Source: Firmicutes bacterium UBA5486
GTDB lineage: Bacteria; Bacillota; UBA4882; UBA10575
Length of the DNA: 25,180 nt
Assembly (NCBI GenBank): GCA_002427045.1
Contig: DIPO01000061.1
Location: 70,520-95,699 of the forward strand
Reading direction: 5' to 3'
The translations under genes and the position numbers were made by a program. The notes under the pieces are model-generated. The model searched no databases and was not told the origin of the DNA. It saw only the letters and a program-made list of their open reading frames with translations. Shown piece by piece: positions 7,995-15,280 of the stretch. Within the stretch, counting starts at the first letter, position 1; each line of letters begins with the position of its first letter.

Positions 7995-9178
7995 CTTTCC
8001 ACCCCTATCTTCCCGGCAAGTGTTGGTACATCCTTATCCCCTCGCCCGGAGATATTTACTATCACCAGTTGATTATCGGGAAATTCTTTTGCTTCCTGTA
8101 AAGCACCGGCTAGTGCATGAGCACTCTCTAAAGCCGGAATAATCCCTTCGGTTTGACAAAGAAGAGTCAGGGCCTCAAGTGCATCCCGATCGGTTACTGT
8201 CTCATATCTAACCCGTCCTTTTTCTTTCAGGTATGAATGCTCTGGTCCTACTCCGGGATAATCAAGTCCGGCAGAAATAGAATAGGTGGGAAGAATTTGA
8301 CCATCTTCATCCATCAGAAGATAACTAAGGGAGCCATGTAACACCCCGGGACGACCGGCGGTAAGAGAGGCAGCATGACGACCGGTTCCCACTCCCTTAC
8401 CCCCTGCCTCAATTCCTATCAGTTCTACCCCTTGATCTAAGAGGAATGGATAAAAGATTCCGATGGAGTTACTCCCTCCACCTACGCAGGCATAGATCCG
8501 ATCCGGCAATCGGCCTGTAGCCTCCAGAATTTGTGTTCTGGCTTCTCTACCGATTACTGTTTGTAGATCCCGGACGATCATTGGATAAGGGTGGGGCCCT
8601 ACTACTGAACCCAAGAGATAGTAGGTATCATCAACATTAGCTACCCAATCTCTGATCGCTTCATTTGTAGCATCCTTTAATGTGCAGCTTCCGGAATGGA
8701 CTGGAATAACCTCTGCCCCTAATAACTTCATTTTGAAGACATTTAGCCTCTGACGGCGAATATCTTCTTCGCCCATATAGACTTGGCATTCCATTCCTAA
8801 AAGAGCAGCCACCGTTGCAGTTGCCACGCCATGCTGTCCGGCGCCGGTTTCTGCCACTATCCTTTTTTTCTTCATCCTGCGGGCCAGCAACACCTGGCCA
8901 AGAGTATTATTAATCTTATGAGAACCCGTGTGATTTAAATCCTCCCGTTTCAGATATAACTCGGTTCTTTTCAATTTAAGTGCCAGCCGGCGTGCCGGAT
9001 AAAGCGGCGTAGGCCGTCCAGAGTACTGGCTTAAATAATCCTGGAACTCCGCCCAAAAACTCGATTCTTCCCGGCATTGAAGATAAGTCGCTTCTAATTC
9101 AGCTAACGCAGGCAGTAAAGTCTCGGGAACAAATTTCCCTCCATAGGAACCATAACGTCCCCTTGAATCAGGATTCAA
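7991..9178 (-). CDS. trpB: Tryptophan synthase beta subunit
   Basis: PLP enzyme joining indole and L-serine to L-tryptophan. 395 aa, TrpB1 type. The PLP lysine is K88 in HTGSHKINN. ETGAGQHGVATA carries the catalytic glutamate, and the phosphate of PLP is held by GGGSNSIG. The N-terminus GRYGSYGGKFVPETL is the standard TrpB1 opening. It starts with TTG at 9178 after AAGGGGG with 8-nt spacing and overlaps trpF by 11 bp. The downstream overlap with trpA is 4 bp. Confidence 0.97.
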   Translation of the reverse strand: MNPDSRGRYGSYGGKFVPETLLPALAELEATYLQCREESSFWAEFQDYLSQYSGRPTPLYPARRLALKLKRTELYLKREDLNHTGSHKINNTLGQVLLARRMKKKRIVAETGAGQHGVATATVAALLGMECQVYMGEEDIRRQRLNVFKMKLLGAEVIPVHSGSCTLKDATNEAIRDWVANVDDTYYLLGSVVGPHPYPMIVRDLQTVIGREARTQILEATGRLPDRIYACVGGGSNSIGIFYPFLLDQGVELIGIEAGGKGVGTGRHAASLTAGRPGVLHGSLSYLLMDEDGQILPTYSISAGLDYPGVGPEHSYLKEKGRVRYETVTDRDALEALTLLCQTEGIIPALESAHALAGALQEAKEFPDNQLVIVNISGRGDKDVPTLAGKIGVER

Positions 9179-9806
9179 AGTAATTACCCCCTTTTTCTTT
9201 CTCCCAGGAGCGGACTTCCCGGAGAAAAGCTTTTATTTTTCCCCAATCTTTCTTCCCGGGATAGCTTTCCACTCCACTACTGACATCCACCCCGGCTGGT
9301 TTAGCAATGTCAAGAGCATCCTGGATATTCTCCGGTTTTAAACCACCGGCAAGCAGCAGAGGTAAACCTATACTCCGATATCTCGCAACCTGCGTCCAGG
9401 GAAAAACCTTACCGGTTCCGCCCGCCATTCCGGGATAGTAAGTATCTAGAAGAAGTGCACGATAACCCGCCTTTTTTATTTCCGGGGCGGGATGATCACG
9501 ACCAACCGCTAGTACTTTAATCAAACGAGCCGGAGATAGACCAGTAATACTAAGATTCCCATGTATTTGTAGCAAATCAATTACTCCTTCCGTAAGTAGC
9601 CGTGGCCAATTCCCACTAGATTCAGGAGTCACCACCCCTACCCGGAGAACAAAAGGTGGTAATTTTTCCACGATGGTCTTTAAAACAACCGGGGTAATCT
9701 TCCTAGGTGAAGGAGCCAGCACAAACCCAAGGGCATTAGCACCAGCTTCCACCGCCGCCAAAGCATCACCGCAATTAGTAATTCCGCAGATTTTAACCTG
9801 AATCAT
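9168..9806 (-). CDS. trpF: Phosphoribosylanthranilate isomerase
   Basis: Amadori rearrangement of phosphoribosylanthranilate to CdRP, the third step after chorismate. (beta/alpha)8 barrel of 212 aa. The general-base Cys7 is in VKICGIT, the general-acid Asp121 is in LLLDTY, and the phosphate loops GGTGKVFPW, LLAGGLKPENI and GVDVSSGVE are all present. ATG at 9806 overlaps the trpC stop by 4 bp and its 3' end overlaps trpB, a fully coupled arrangement. Confidence 0.96.
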   Translation of the reverse strand: MIQVKICGITNCGDALAAVEAGANALGFVLAPSPRKITPVVLKTIVEKLPPFVLRVGVVTPESSGNWPRLLTEGVIDLLQIHGNLSITGLSPARLIKVLAVGRDHPAPEIKKAGYRALLLDTYYPGMAGGTGKVFPWTQVARYRSIGLPLLLAGGLKPENIQDALDIAKPAGVDVSSGVESYPGKKDWGKIKAFLREVRSWEKEKGGNYFES

Positions 9807-10582
9807 TCCTTTTCCCCCAGAAGTAGGCTAAGTTTCTTTCCCGGATCATCGGCAATAACTAAAGATTCACCCACCAAAACTCCGTTTACACCAAGTTTTT
9901 TAAGGGCTAAAAGATCCTTTCGACTTTTGATTCCACTAGCACTAATTACTAATGATTCCTTACCTACCAAAGGGAAAAGCCGGTAAGTAACCTCCAGACT
10001 AACTTGGAAAGAGTGGAGATCCCGGTTATTAATCTGAATAATATCAGCTTTCAGTTCCCGAGCTTGGGCCAGCTCCTCTTCAGAATAGATTTCCACCACA
10101 AGATCAAGTCCCATCTCCCTGGTACAGGAAGCTAATTCTTCCGCCTGTCCCGGAGCAAGAGAAGCTATAATTAATAAAATTGCACTAGCCCCAGCCCACT
10201 TGGCTTCAAGGATCTGGTAGGGATCAATGATAAAATCCTTCATTAGTATTGGAATCGTTACTATGGTAGCTGCTGTTCGCAGATCGGTCAAACTACCCTG
10301 GAAAAATTGTCGTTCAGTCAATATCGAAAGGGCAGCTGCTCCATATTTCTCATAATCCACCGCCACCTTTTCTACCACTAAATCCGGAGCCAAAAGCCCT
10401 TTAGAGGGAGAAGCTCTTTTAAACTCTGCTACTATCGCAAAGTCGGAAGCATCCACTGCTTGCCGAAACCTACCGGTTGTAGACTGTTCTTCGATCTCTC
10501 CAGCCAAAGAAGACCAAGGTCGTCCCAGCTTTCTTGCTTTGATTTCTTCCGCTTGAGTCTCTAAGATCTTGCTTAGATACAT
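9803..10582 (-). CDS. trpC: Indole-3-glycerol phosphate synthase
   Basis: Ring-closing decarboxylation of CdRP to indole-3-glycerol phosphate. 259 aa, single-domain form, not fused to TrpF. Conserved AEFKRASPSKG (E53, K55), ILMKDFIIDPYQI (K115), VVEIYSEEEL (E164), INNRDL and SASGIKS are in order around the barrel. The start overlaps the trpD end by 10 bp. Confidence 0.97.
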   Translation of the reverse strand: MYLSKILETQAEEIKARKLGRPWSSLAGEIEEQSTTGRFRQAVDASDFAIVAEFKRASPSKGLLAPDLVVEKVAVDYEKYGAAALSILTERQFFQGSLTDLRTAATIVTIPILMKDFIIDPYQILEAKWAGASAILLIIASLAPGQAEELASCTREMGLDLVVEIYSEEELAQARELKADIIQINNRDLHSFQVSLEVTYRLFPLVGKESLVISASGIKSRKDLLALKKLGVNGVLVGESLVIADDPGKKLSLLLGEKE

Positions 10583-11607
10583 ACGCTCTCCTCCCCTAGC
10601 CGGTTAGAAAGGGTCGCCAGTTCTTCCAAATGTGCTAAAGCCCGGCCAGAATCAATCACTTCCGCCGCCTTTTTTGCCCCCACAGCAATACTCTCCACCT
10701 GCCCGGAAGTATAAAGAGCAGCTCCGCTGTTCAATAAGACCACATTCCGTTGTGGTCCTTTCTCTCCGCTAAGGATTCTCCGGATTAAAACGGCATTCTC
10801 CTTAGCGCTTCCTCCGCGTAATGCAGCCAAAGGAGCTCTTGGAATACCTACTTCTTCAGGAGTTAGCGTGTAGAAATCATATACTCGCCCTTCTCTCACC
10901 TCAAATACATGATTGACTCCGGAAAGGGAAAGCTCGTCAATCCCATCAGCACCATGAACGATTAATGCCCGTTTAACTCCTAATTTGGCTAAGACTTTGG
11001 CAAAAACCGGAAGTAGTTCCCGGTCAAAGACACCTAATAGTTGATAATCAGTCTTCGCCGGATTAGTCAAAGGACCTAATATATTAAAGATCGTACGGAA
11101 ACCCAATTCTCTCCGGGGTCCAACAGTATACTTCATCGCACTATGAAAAAGTGGAGCAAAAAGAAAACCAACCCCCACCCGCTCAATACAGCGCTCAACC
11201 TGTTCCGGCTTAAGAGTCACTTTCACACCTAATGCCTCCAAAACATCCGCACTTCCGCAGGCACTAGAGACGGCACGGTTACCATGTTTAGCCACAGGGA
11301 TTCCCGCAGCCACCGCTACAAAAGCCACTGCTGTTGAGATATTAAAAGTGTTTTTTCCATCACCCCCGGTCCCGCAGGTATCTAGTAAGCCCTGCCGTTT
11401 ATGACAGATCCTGACTGCTTTTTTTCTCATGCCCAAGACTGCTCCATAAATTTCCTCCACAGTCTCTCCTTTAACCCGGAGAGCAGTTAAGAAACTCCCA
11501 ATCTGGGCAGGAGTAGCTTCGCCCTCCATCACCCTGCAAATTACAGAAGTCATCTCCTCCGTGGATAGATCCTCCCTGTTAATCAGCTTACTAATCATCT
11601 CTTTCAT
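10573..11607 (-). CDS. trpD: Anthranilate phosphoribosyltransferase
   Basis: Transfers phosphoribose from PRPP to anthranilate. About 344 aa, no fused glutamine amidotransferase domain. PRPP-binding GTGGDGKNTFNIST, then KHGNRAVSSACGSADVLEALG and GPLTNPAKTDYQLLGV are canonical. Two in-frame ATGs compete: 11613 leaves only 2 nt after AGGAG, while 11607 has AGGAG at 8-nt spacing, so I favour 11607. A run of (G/T)AG triplets at strict 5-nt steps covers this Shine-Dalgarno and start, implying translation of trpD is itself controlled by TRAP. The 100-bp spacer after trpE contrasts with the overlaps everywhere else in the operon. Confidence 0.96.
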   Translation of the reverse strand: MKEMISKLINREDLSTEEMTSVICRVMEGEATPAQIGSFLTALRVKGETVEEIYGAVLGMRKKAVRICHKRQGLLDTCGTGGDGKNTFNISTAVAFVAVAAGIPVAKHGNRAVSSACGSADVLEALGVKVTLKPEQVERCIERVGVGFLFAPLFHSAMKYTVGPRRELGFRTIFNILGPLTNPAKTDYQLLGVFDRELLPVFAKVLAKLGVKRALIVHGADGIDELSLSGVNHVFEVREGRVYDFYTLTPEEVGIPRAPLAALRGGSAKENAVLIRRILSGEKGPQRNVVLLNSGAALYTSGQVESIAVGAKKAAEVIDSGRALAHLEELATLSNRLGEESVCI

Positions 11608-11641
11608 CCTCATCTCTCCTCATCTCTACTATTCTCTACTC
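11599..11641 (-). promoter_or_regulatory. Putative internal TRAP binding site over the trpD start
   Basis: On the minus strand the triplets GAG, GAG, TAG, GAG, GAG, GAG, GAG begin at 11641, 11636, 11631, 11626, 11621, 11616 and 11611, exactly every 5 nt. After one missed step another GAG at 11601 keeps the same phase. This is the (G/U)AG-N2 pattern bound by the TRAP 11-mer. It overlaps the Shine-Dalgarno and both candidate trpD start codons, as at known translationally controlled TRAP targets such as Bacillus trpG. Part could be a coincidence of a purine-rich RBS, but seven in-phase units extend well beyond what an RBS needs. Confidence 0.75.
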
Positions 11642-11650
11642 AATAGTGTC

Positions 11651-11713
11651 AATTCACCCGCCCTTGATTTGCATTGCTTCGTCATGCTGTCGGTAGGCAG
11701 CATAAACGACTAC
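11651..11713. repeat. 63-bp hairpin repeat, copy X, in the trpE-trpD gap
   Basis: It aligns with 23389-23452 from ATTCACC through CTTCGT, then ATG, CTGT, GGTAG, CAGC, ending in AAC-ACTAC. In the trp transcript it folds as ATGCTG / CAGCAT with an extra TCGT/ACGA arm. It abuts the trpE stop codon (11714-11716) and ends 10 bp before the TRAP-like site, so most of the spacer is this repeat. Confidence 0.65.
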
Positions 11714-13258
11714 TTATAACCATCCATCTTCCCCCCTTTCCAGCAATAATAAGCAAGTGAAAAGAGCCTGGAGTTTTAGAGTAGTCTCCTCATACTCCCT
11801 TTCCGGATCTGAATCGGCTACAATCCCCGCTCCCGCCTGCAGATGAAGACAGTCTCCTGTTTTCACCGCTGATCTTATAGCAATACAAGTATCCATTCGA
11901 CCATCAAATCCAATATAGCCCACAGCACCACCGTAGATTCCTCGGCAACAAGGTTCCAATTCCTCAATAATCTCCATAGCACGGAGTTTGGGAGTACCAC
12001 TTAGTGTACCAGCCGGAAAAACAGCTTTTAATAATGAAAAAGCATCCTTCTCTGGTCGGAGTATCCCCGTTACTTCAGAAACCAAATGTAGAACATGAGA
12101 ATAACGCTCTACCACCATCAGCTCATCCACTTGTACCGTACCTAACCGACAAACACGGCTCAAATCGTTTCGTCCCAGTTCTACCAGCATTAAATGTTCC
12201 GCCCGTTCCTTCTCATCCTTAAGTAGTTCCTCACAGAGAGACTCCTCACTCCGTCCGGGAAGAAAACGGGGACGGGTACCAGCAATCGGTCTCAACTCCG
12301 CCTGTTCCCCATCCAGCCGGACCAACATCTCCGGCGAGGACCCAACCACCTGGTAAGCTCCGCAATGAAGATAAAAGAGATAGGGGGAAGGATTAACACT
12401 TCTAAGTGCTCGATAAAAGGAAAAAGAATCACCATAAAACGGAAAACTGAGCCGTCGAGAAAGAACAACTTGCTGAAGCTCTCCATCCAAGATATAATCC
12501 CGTGCTTTGCTCACTGCCTGCAGAAATTCCTCCCGAGACAAAGAAGAGGTTATCTTCTCCGGTGAAGGTAATTGATGTTTCTTAGGAAGGCTAAACCCAC
12601 CCGCAATTACCAGTTCCCGACGGAAAGCATACAGCTTCTCAAGAGCCGTAGTATAACCTTGACTAGTTGAAGAAAGTAGTATAAGAGCAATTTCTTTAGT
12701 TACATGGTCAAATCGGATTATTTTTCGCGGTACCATCCACCAAACATCAGGAAGAGAAAGCAAGTCCGGGTTTTGAACTGGTATCTTCTCTAGTCGACGG
12801 ACATAATCATACCCCACATAACCTACCGCTCCACCAAAAAAGACTGTCTCTCGGAGTGGCGCCACTTTGAGGTTTTGGATTTGTTCCGCTAAAACCGTAA
12901 GCGGTTCACCCTCCGCCCGTAAATCAACCCGCTCACCCTCTCTGATTTCTATTCCTCCATCTTCACGGGTTGATAAAAGTAATAATGGATCGAACCCAAT
13001 AAAAGAGTATCTTCCTACATTAATTCCTTTCTCCACACTTTCCAACAAAAAAGCGTAGGAATTATCTGCTATAGCCATAAAAGCTCCTGTAGGGGTTAGA
13101 CAATCTGCATGTATTTTCAGAATTAAGGGGATGAATCGATACCCAGCGTGGCCTAGTTGCTGAAAATCCTCCTGGCTAAGATTGAGATTCAAAAAAGGAT
13201 GTTCCTCTGCCGCCGGGCATGAAAAAGGGGAAGATCGTGGATTAGATGAATTGACCAT
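11714..13258 (-). CDS. trpE: Anthranilate synthase component I
   Basis: Chorismate to anthranilate, using ammonia supplied by a TrpG/PabA partner. 514 aa. The N-terminal tryptophan-feedback motif LLES is at residues 71-74 followed by GRYSFIG. The catalytic C-terminal half shows LSRRLSF, the PSPYLFYL region, GSSPEMLVR, then RPIAGTRPR, LMLVELGRNDL, PAGTLSGTPKLRAMEIIEELE and GAGIVADSDPEREYEET. ATG at 13258 follows AAAGGAGAAATAAGG. It is the first gene of the operon and lies behind a TRAP-type leader. No trpG is adjacent or fused anywhere in the window, so the glutamine amidotransferase subunit must come from another locus (for example a shared pabA), or the enzyme depends on free ammonia. Confidence 0.97.
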   Translation of the reverse strand: MVNSSNPRSSPFSCPAAEEHPFLNLNLSQEDFQQLGHAGYRFIPLILKIHADCLTPTGAFMAIADNSYAFLLESVEKGINVGRYSFIGFDPLLLLSTREDGGIEIREGERVDLRAEGEPLTVLAEQIQNLKVAPLRETVFFGGAVGYVGYDYVRRLEKIPVQNPDLLSLPDVWWMVPRKIIRFDHVTKEIALILLSSTSQGYTTALEKLYAFRRELVIAGGFSLPKKHQLPSPEKITSSLSREEFLQAVSKARDYILDGELQQVVLSRRLSFPFYGDSFSFYRALRSVNPSPYLFYLHCGAYQVVGSSPEMLVRLDGEQAELRPIAGTRPRFLPGRSEESLCEELLKDEKERAEHLMLVELGRNDLSRVCRLGTVQVDELMVVERYSHVLHLVSEVTGILRPEKDAFSLLKAVFPAGTLSGTPKLRAMEIIEELEPCCRGIYGGAVGYIGFDGRMDTCIAIRSAVKTGDCLHLQAGAGIVADSDPEREYEETTLKLQALFTCLLLLERGEDGWL

Positions 13259-13299
13259 CCTTATTTCTCCTTTCTGGAAAAGGACGGCCTAAAGGGTAC

Positions 13300-13323
13300 A
13301 AAAAACCGGACCCGAAAGTCCGG
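13300..13323 (-). terminator. trp leader attenuator terminator
   Basis: CCGGAC / GTCCGG stem with a 6-nt loop followed by six Ts on the minus strand, 42 bp before trpE. It lies about 25 nt after the last GAG triplet of the leader. The GAG-rich segment CCGAGAAAGGGTC could pair, with bulges, with GACTTTCGG of the terminator stem to form an antiterminator. Confidence 0.9.
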
Positions 13324-13347
13324 CCTCTTTAAAACAAATGACCCTTT

Positions 13348-13403
13348 CTCGGCTCGTCTCAGCTCCGCTCAGTATTAATTTATTACTCTACTCTGCTCAT
13401 CTC
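13348..13403 (-). promoter_or_regulatory. TRAP binding region in the trpE leader
   Basis: Nine GAG triplets on the minus strand in two blocks: four beginning at 13403, 13398, 13393 and 13388, then, after an 18-nt step, five at 13370, 13365, 13360, 13355 and 13350. Spacing is 5 nt within each block. The region lies about 60-110 nt after the predicted transcription start and directly before the terminator, closely resembling the trp attenuator of Bacillus. Tryptophan-bound TRAP would prevent the antiterminator. The TRAP gene (mtrB) is not in the window. Confidence 0.88.
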
Positions 13404-13446
13404 ATATTCTATTAAGAAAAACTTAAAATAAACTCCTAAGGGAAAT

Positions 13447-13481
13447 GCTACCAATTTTTGTTTTTTATTATAAGTGGTAGC
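13447..13481. promoter_or_regulatory. Inverted repeat flanking the trp -10 box
   Basis: GCTACCA (13447-13453) and TGGTAGC (13475-13481) are perfect 7-bp arms, 21 bp apart, bracketing the -10 box and start point of the trp promoter. They could be an operator for a repressor or the base of a 5' RNA structure. Only one arm would be transcribed, which favours a DNA site. Confidence 0.5.
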
Positions 13482-13495
13482 TAATTAAAAGTCAA
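13467..13495 (-). promoter_or_regulatory. trp operon promoter (sigma-A type)
   Basis: TTGACT (13490-13495) and TATAAT (13467-13472) are separated by exactly 17 bp on the minus strand. Transcription should begin near 13460, giving a leader of about 200 nt to trpE, the size seen in TRAP-regulated operons. Confidence 0.85.
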
Positions 13496-13568
13496 GCAAA
13501 ATCTTTCAACCCCATTTTATTTCTCGCCTACCATTAACCCTAATTTATGATTATATTGCCCACATTAA

Positions 13569-14483
13569 TCAAGCTTTCTGTAACCTCTCTACACGCGGAG
13601 TAAAATTCAAAGTCTTAATCATCTGCATATACTCTTCACCAGTAATTTCTGATGGTTTTTTTCCAATTGCCGCAATAATAATCGCTTGAATTACATTATT
13701 ACCAAAAGAACGCCCTTCAAAATTGGGGGTAGTAGTAACTAAAGTCTGGACACCTCTTCTTTTTAATTCTCTAACATTATCCTCGGTAACAGTATTCGTG
13801 ATAATTACTTTTCCCTCAAGGTCATCCGGCATATACCTTTGGATATAAAGAAAATCGCCAGCAATAATCTCCGCTTCCCGATAATAACGGGCATATTTTT
13901 CCGGATTTTCTACATACTCCTCCCTTTCTCCGGTAGGGTAGAGCATCTCAAAGGGGAGCAGACAGACTACTGGAGCTAGCATTTTAACCACTCGGCGGAA
14001 AGAATTAAATCCCCGGAGTAAGAAAGGAAAACCAAAAGAGAAGACCAGATCACCACAGACTAAATCGCAACCAAGTTCCATAAAAGCCTGAGCCATACTA
14101 TAGCGGTCAAAAGCTACAGTAATCAAAGCTTTTTTTCCACGAATCGGGAGAATACCTTGCTGATCAAGGTGGATAATTGCTTGCTTTTCCAACACCATTT
14201 TCAATTCTGTCCCATCTACAATCGGTGTTTCCCTAGCAGTTTTCATTAAAGGCTTTGCACTACGGAGAAAATAGGTTTTCTCGCCTACCGGAAAAAGCAT
14301 GGTAATCCCGCCTAAACCCATAGCATCAACTTTACCATCATATTGGTGGATCGCGGCTTTAAGTTTTTTTAGATCACCATCCATTCCAATCCTTTCAATC
14401 AGGTATTTTTCACCCAAAAGCTCCATCTCCACCCGATGGTCCCGCGTAGAAGAACCCAGACTCACACTTACTATATGTTTCAC
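13569..14483 (-). CDS. Conserved protein of unknown function (quinate dehydrogenase-labelled family)
   Basis: 304 aa, soluble, no signal peptide. The opening VSVSLGSSTRDHRVEMELLGEK followed by IERIGMDGD, and later VDAMGLGGITMLFPVGEKTYFLR, resemble a protein seen in many Firmicutes that databases often label quinate 5-dehydrogenase. I recall this label from memory and cannot check it. The central stretch GKKALITVAFDRYSMAQAF has a nucleotide-fold look, but I see no convincing GxGxxG dinucleotide motif, so the enzymatic label is doubtful. A serine-rich SLGSS near the N-terminus could bind phosphate. GTG at 14483 follows AAGGAGG with 10-nt spacing. It lies upstream of the trp operon but ahead of the trp promoter, so probably forms its own unit; no terminator with a T-run is evident after it. 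Confidence 0.6.
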   Translation of the reverse strand: MKHIVSVSLGSSTRDHRVEMELLGEKYLIERIGMDGDLKKLKAAIHQYDGKVDAMGLGGITMLFPVGEKTYFLRSAKPLMKTARETPIVDGTELKMVLEKQAIIHLDQQGILPIRGKKALITVAFDRYSMAQAFMELGCDLVCGDLVFSFGFPFLLRGFNSFRRVVKMLAPVVCLLPFEMLYPTGEREEYVENPEKYARYYREAEIIAGDFLYIQRYMPDDLEGKVIITNTVTEDNVRELKRRGVQTLVTTTPNFEGRSFGNNVIQAIIIAAIGKKPSEITGEEYMQMIKTLNFTPRVERLQKA

Positions 14484-14893
14484 TATGATAGTTCCTCCTT
14501 AAACCATTAGGTATACCTTGTGAAAACATTTACCTTATTATTCTGCTAATCAGGTTTCTACAAAAACAAAACAGTCCCTTCTTATCTATGGAATATTTTA
14601 CTTTTTATATTAATAATCCCATAAAACAGGAAGTAACATCTGACCTAGCGGAGTGAGTCTTAATAAAAATAGAGACACTTCCCTCAATTTGATCTTAAGT
14701 TATGCAATCTTCACTATTAAGGCTATCCTGATTTCTTCATAAAATGCATAATTTTATCTTTCGATCAAATAATTAAAATTCAAGTGTAATAATTTATTCC
14801 ATAACAGAATATTATAAGATATTAGGAAACTGCATCAGTTATTTTAAGTTCAAACATAAAATATTATATTCCCAAAAGAGAGGAGTATTAAAA
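14484..14893. other. Non-coding gap with fragments of the dispersed element
   Basis: 410 bp between divergent genes with no credible reading frame. GATCTTAAG plus TTATGCAATCTTCA at 14691-14713 matches the terminal part of the AATTATGCAATTCC family, and ATGCATAATTTT at 14744-14755 resembles the opposite end. The 5' regions of both flanking genes lie here. I could not pick confident promoters. Confidence 0.5.
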
Positions 14894-15097
14894 ATGACCA
14901 TTCAGATGGATACTTTATTTCAAATTACAGATTTTAATATTGTTAAATTCCTAAGTTATACTTATCAGGGAAAGTTGCGAACTGCAACACTCCTCCTTTA
15001 CTTAGCTTGCTTAAAAGCTTTCCCTGAATGGAATCGTGACGATCTTTATAATACTTGTTATGCTAAAACTATTTTGATCCATGAAACAGTTTTTTAG
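14894..15097 (+). CDS. Small orphan protein, 67 aa
   Basis: Not recognised. 67 aa, start ATG after GAGAGGAG with about 10-nt spacing, which supports real translation. It has a mixed composition with a hydrophobic middle (LRTATLLLYLACLKAF, residues 28-43) that is too short and interrupted for a sure membrane helix, and two cysteines (residues 39 and 55). It is one of few plus-strand frames and precedes the NlpC/P60 gene by 183 bp. It could be spurious, since it sits in repeat-rich AT-rich DNA. It is not TRAP or anti-TRAP: no CxxC motifs and no similarity to either that I can see. Confidence 0.45.
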   Translation: MTIQMDTLFQITDFNIVKFLSYTYQGKLRTATLLLYLACLKAFPEWNRDDLYNTCYAKTILIHETVF

Positions 15098-15183
15098 TTT
15101 TTAAAAGTTTCTCGGATAAACCTCTCCGGTAAAGCTCTTTTCCCATCGCAATTCAAAGAGTCTTTCATATGCTATAGAAGAAA

Positions 15184-15254
15184 CTAATACTAGAAAATCT
15201 CAATTGCTTTAATTGTTGGAGAAATTACATAACAGCTATGCAAACTAGTATTAG
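15184..15254. repeat. Separated inverted repeat upstream of the NlpC/P60 gene
   Basis: CTAATACTAG (15184-15193) and CTAGTATTAG (15245-15254) are perfect 10-bp inverted arms 51 bp apart, ending 26 bp before the start codon. They could be paired operator half-sites or ends of a small mobile repeat. The interior has no obvious coding content. Confidence 0.55.
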
Positions 15255-15280
15255 CCAATCTACTTGAAGGGAGAAAGCCG

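Noticed and set aside
7708..8142. 144-aa plus-strand frame across the trpA/trpB junction
   Set aside because: Antisense to two well-conserved trp genes; no family features.
13259..13460. T-box riboswitch in the trp leader
   Set aside because: No AGGGTGGxACC T-box core on the minus strand. The GAG-triplet blocks and terminator explain the leader better.
14894..15097. mtrB (TRAP) or anti-TRAP candidate near the trp operon
   Set aside because: The 67-aa protein does not show TRAP sequence features, and lacks the paired cysteines of anti-TRAP.
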